Notes under the pieces: generated by a model
The model's input: the letters and a program-made list of their open reading frames with translations, nothing else
The model's database searches: none
What the model was told of the DNA's origin: nothing
Shown: positions 60,001-64,000 of the stretch, piece after piece
How positions within the stretch are numbered: position 1 is the stretch's first letter
How the letters are laid out: the number at the start of each line of letters is the position of its first letter
Assembly (NCBI GenBank): GCA_950295325.1
Contig: OX485804.1
Location: forward strand, 6,944,001 to 7,008,000
Reading direction: 5' to 3'
From: Polytrichum commune
Taxonomy: Eukaryota > Streptophyta > Polytrichopsida > Polytrichales > Polytrichaceae
DNA: 64,000 nucleotides
Program-made: the position numbers and the translations under genes

Positions 60001-63000
60001 GGTTGATCAAAAGGGATCATGCAAGCAGTCATCTACAATCATCTTGGCTTACCACAAGAACCTGCATTGTTCCAAGCTAAGTATTGCATAGCAGATGGTG
60101 CTCAAATGTGTAGTGTGAGTAGAAAGAGCTCAAACTAGAAACTTCTGTACCACGATCATGAAGAAAGTCAGCTCTCACCTTTCTGGGCAGCAATCAATAG
60201 TTCATTCAGTTCAGAGATCCGTGTAATCCCTCCAGAAAGTTCCAAAAACTTCCGGTAAAGCTCCAGAATATCCCCAAAAGCAAGAAAGCTTTGTGACACC
60301 ACTGAGGCCAGGAACCGAAGGTCATGAGCCAGCTCTCCTGTTGATCAACACACAAATCTAAAATTAATAAACTTACAACTTATGCATATCTCCTTCTCAG
60401 GAAAACTTCCTAAATCAGAAGTTAAAATGTCCTCGTCAACCTCCACTGTCACAAGAACATTTGAAGTAAACACGTCATGTAATGAATTAACAATGTCCAC
60501 CATGCATGGGGCCATGATAACTCACCATAAGTAGTCAATTCCTCAGAGCAAATAAGATTCAGATATAGGGATGTACTCAGTTGCCAGGTTGTACAGAAAT
60601 ATAGCTGACCTCAAGCATAAGTCATCATCAACAACACACCAAGAACAAGAAACTAGTAATCTGATATAGGACCAAGTATAGTACACTGTCAGAAGCGTCA
60701 CTTGCCTTGAACAGAGGTGAGTGCGCGGTTCCCCTTGTGATCCATGGCATACATCAGACTAAGACCCCAAGTAACATTGTGAGGAAGTTGTTTAGTGATA
60801 AAGTCATCCGCAATACCAAAAATCCACCTCTTCTGTATTAACTTCTGAGAATGTGCAAGCAGAGATTTAAAGCGCCCAGAAACCACCTGCAAGGATAAGA
60901 TGGTCTTTAAAATCTCAATCCTCACAGAAAAACCTATGTCCAATCTCAAAGTTTGCTTCAACTGCAACTGTGTGTGCTGTGCAATGACAACTCCAACTCA
61001 AAGCAAAACTGCACTCCGCAGCAACAAATCTTCACATTAAAACTTTGGATCAAAAATCAAGAAGTCTTTGCACAACCTCAAATTTAACTGTTATTGCTGA
61101 ACATGTGACTAGACATCAGGGATGAATTAGAACTTACAGCCTGTTCGCGAGATCCGCCTCCAAAGAAAGCTACAGATTCTGCATGTGTTCGTAGTCTTGA
61201 GTGGATAAATCTGCAAGTCAGAATTTCCATTCTCAGTCAGCACAACTTTTAGCCATTCCACATAGTAAGTAATGCTGCTAGAGACATCAACCAAACCTCA
61301 AACCAAGGTTGTGGATGGATGTAAGAGGTGATCATATATCACTAAAGTAAGTTGTCAACTGACGTGTAACTAACCTGGTCTAGAGTTGACTACTCTAGAT
61401 CCTTTGATGAAGTGAAATTATCGAACTACAGTGTTTGGAAGACAGATGATCTACTTGCTAACACTCCTAGATTGACATGTATATACCATTGCCTTCAAGA
61501 GCAAATTTACAGAAACTTCAAGGACGTTTGATCTCAATGATGCATCCACAAGTTTTTTAATCCCTGTTGAATCATTTAAATAGTTGAACAGAAAGAGCCT
61601 CAATAGCAGATATAAATAAGACCCTTGACTTAGAAATGATATTATCCAATCAGAAATAGAATATCCTTCCTGCAAGTGAAAGACCTACCTGAAGGAGCCA
61701 TCCAGTCGCTGTTCATTACTTGTCAAAGCACCAAAATCTGGGGTAATAGCTCGTAAGAACCCAAGGCCCAGGAACATGTAGGCATATAAAAATCCAACCC
61801 CTCTTAATCCAGTAAGCACCTTCATTCGGTACGTGAACCTGCAGTATGTGGGGGAAATAAGTCAATAAATAAAACAGATGAGAACTCCCCTCCCCACATA
61901 AGCAACAATTCACAGAGAACTTAGCTGACTTAAATGGAATGAAGAATTGCCATCACTCTACCAAAGAAGCTGGTAAGAGTGCAAGTGACAGGTGTCAGCC
62001 CAAAGGGCTACCAAAAACAAATTCTGCTCTAAGACGTCCTATTCAAGAAACTCACCATACTATGTCAACAAAAGGTTTGACCATTCCTGTCACCAAGCCT
62101 GCCACATCACCACTCAATTTCTCCACATCCACTGTCATTCGCTGATCCGCATCCTCCAATCTTCCCTTCGTTAAATGCACAGCCTACAGATACAGATCAC
62201 TGCAAGTTAGGATTAAGTTGGGTAGACAACTTGGCTATTGTCATGGTAGACGTATGCTGACAAGTGACTAAGGGTGGTCCCATTCATGTACAAGCTAGAT
62301 ACTACTCTAATATCACTGCCACTCGGTCCTTCATGATTCTCTTGAATGGATCACACTATTTGGGATGAGAAACCTCTATAAAACAATTCAGGACACATAG
62401 ATTAATGACATACTGAAATTAGATAGTCAAAAAGTTATCTTCTGAGTCATGTTATATCCACAATTATATTGTTTCACACAGGGAAAGTCATATTGAATCT
62501 CTTCGGTACACAAATATCCTCATTGAATTTCTCTCATCAAACTATCATCTTGATCCAGCAAGTTGTGATCCTGATATATTTCACCCATGACCAACAGGTA
62601 ACACACTCAAGCTACTGCCAGCAGTATCACTGGAGTCGTCACCTTATAGAAACCATAGTTCTGAAAGTAAAGATTAGAGAGATGTGAAGTCAGGCGATGT
62701 CTCCAGCCTAGTGCCAGTGTTGCTGTCATATGTCTGCAAAAGATTAAGCAGCTCTCAGCTTAATACATTACATTTTTGAGTCCTGAAACTTGATGATGTC
62801 AAAATATTTCTATATAACCCATATGCAGAGGAAATCCTCTAGGACAACATGCAAAACACAAAGTATGTAAGGTTCAAAACTGGTTTAAGGAAACTATTGC
62901 AAGACAAAGAGTTTAGAATTATACTTATAACATTATGTGTATTCTTAACATACTGATAGATATTTCATGAAAATCATTTCATGCTCAGAGACTCTACTGA

Positions 63001-63954
63001 ACATAGCTCCAGTGCCCAAAGCGCACTTTTCAAGATTATAGTTTGTTTTTTTGTTTTTTTTAAATGCGAATGCAATATACTCTACCTGAGAGATGGAGCA
63101 AGAAATGCCGACACACCACTTTGCAGGATACTGACTCCCACAAGCCTAATAAAAGCCTCTTTGTCCTGTTGTAAAACATACTGCACACTTGTCCCTGCAT
63201 CCACACCAATAGGAGATGGTTCGGGTTTGACAAATTATCAACAAATGTAGCGTAATGTAGAGTAAAGGTTAGCCTTGAAATAGGCATGCCATATATAAAA
63301 CACGTATGTGTCTTCTCCCTGAAATCATGCCATCTGTAACGAACACCTAACAGTGATATGCATATTCCATTTCTATAGTTAGTTTAATTATTTTCTTCTG
63401 TCATAGTTAGATTCACTGGCCATCAGGGTTGACAGCTATATTCTCGGTACCACCGGCAAGCCTTCAAACCAGCACACACGGGTTCTTTTCAGAACATTCA
63501 GTCAAACTGGGCGCAAGTTATTGCACTTCAAGTAACCTTCATCACTAAAGAAATTCGTAATGTTTTTTTTAAGCGTGTCTTTTTGTCAAGATGGGTCTTT
63601 GATGGCAAACAGTAACATATGTGCTCAAGAAAGATTCCAGCATTCAGCTACATTACAAAGATGCAAACCCAAATAAGGCATAGCTATTCAAGCCATCATC
63701 CTTTGATAAAAGAAAGCTTCAAATCAAACAAAACACCACACCCCCTCATACAAATTTCAAATACAAATTAGCACCCATAATTTAACATGCATATCAAAAG
63801 CATCCCATAAGACCTGAAAGTGATTATCAAAGGGAAGGGCTACAGAAAAAGGACCATTAAGATCAGCAATTCGATCAGAAACCCAAGTGCGCCCAAGCAC
63901 AAGCAAGGCTACCACCAGCAACTGCCCGCCTTGTTTGTCAGATAGAGTTGGCAC
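57018..63954 (-). CDS. ABCD1: Peroxisomal full-size ABC transporter ABCD1 (COMATOSE/PXA1/PED3), 3' half
   Basis: This is the C-terminal 620 codons plus stop of an ABCD-family importer that carries fatty acyl-CoAs, jasmonate precursors and similar substrates into peroxisomes for beta-oxidation. Fourteen exons read leftwards: 63,954-63,855; 63,194-63,086; 62,733-62,643; 62,183-62,056; 61,838-61,689; 61,210-61,138; 60,886-60,706; 60,337-60,179; 59,955-59,758; 59,645-59,388; 59,215-59,031; 58,895-58,843; 58,694-58,616; 57,116-57,018. All phases agree without a stop. The first eight code the second membrane domain ([23 protein letters not shown]-like [15 protein letters not shown]). The rest code the second ATPase domain: Walker [11 protein letters not shown]-loop [17 protein letters not shown], signature [11 protein letters not shown], Walker [10 protein letters not shown]-loop TNATS and C-terminal [17 protein letters not shown]. 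The 5' half lies beyond the right edge. Every intron is GT-AG except the one after 60,706 (GC-AG). Identity rests on close agreement with the Arabidopsis protein as I remember it. Confidence 0.95.
57170..57960. repeat. GGTATC-rich repeats inside the last ABCD1 intron
   Basis: Three loosely similar blocks (about 57,170-57,360, 57,450-57,570 and 57,755-57,930) share AATATCCTCAAATA, CCTACTGGTATCAAAACA and CACCCAAGTG.TAT. A relative lies at 9,735-9,905. They make up over half of this 1.5-kb intron, by far the longest between the visible exons. They are probably remnants of one element duplicated in place. Confidence 0.5.
60704..60705 (-). other. Non-canonical GC splice donor in ABCD1
   Basis: Reading the minus strand, the exon ends TCTGTTCAAG and the intron opens GCAAGTG. 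The next exon begins after GATCAACAG with GAGAGCTGGC. Only this junction gives the expected SVQGELAHD peptide, and no nearby GT fits. The site otherwise matches the strong AG|GCAAGT consensus of known GC-AG introns. Confidence 0.85.
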
Positions 63955-64000
63955 CTGTGAAATCGACCAACATGAGTGTTCTCGAACATGCAATCACTAC

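Overview
The window looks like a piece of a large, repeat-rich land-plant nuclear genome. The evidence is spliced genes with GT-AG introns, a peroxisomal ABC transporter of the plant COMATOSE/PXA1 type, many small non-autonomous DNA transposons (MITEs), LINE fragments with the plant-type zinc-binding tail, and a short interstitial TTTAGGG repeat. I cannot name the species. No tRNA, rRNA, organelle insert or bacterial feature was seen.

Layout: roughly 1-47 kb is gene-poor and holds transposon fossils. Small DNA elements dominate, and many keep both ends and the target-site duplication (TSD). They include (a) a ~230-bp CAGTG-ended family rich in AACCGGTT palindromes, about 12 copies; (b) several families with GGGC-type ends flanked by TTA/TAA/TCA, as in PIF/Harbinger; (c) a ~400-bp family with 8-bp TSDs, hAT-like; (d) a hAT deletion derivative that keeps the transposase C-terminus; (e) a MITE whose ends are themselves palindromes and that travels inside family (a). 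Several are nested two or three deep, and two pairs form fold-backs of 0.45 and 1.0 kb. LINE reverse-transcriptase or tail fragments lie at 10.4, 28.8-30.2, 31.5-32.5 and 42.0 kb. A probable broken Ty1/copia-type fossil lies near 32.8-33.8 kb. A six-unit 128-bp satellite with a 384-bp higher-order period lies at 43.4-44.2 kb.

From about 47.5 kb the sequence becomes genic. A plus-strand gene (51,385-54,776, perhaps beginning at 47,797) encodes a long, basic, probably disordered protein with one coiled coil. I do not recognise its family. Its two large exons join in phase across a clear intron. On the minus strand, 57,018 to beyond the right edge is the 3' half of an ABCD1 (COMATOSE/PXA1/PED3) gene: 14 exons, all phases consistent, coding the second transmembrane domain and second nucleotide-binding domain. 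This is the peroxisomal importer of fatty acyl-CoAs and related substrates for beta-oxidation. One of its introns uses a GC donor. The two genes converge, with about 2.2 kb between their stop codons.
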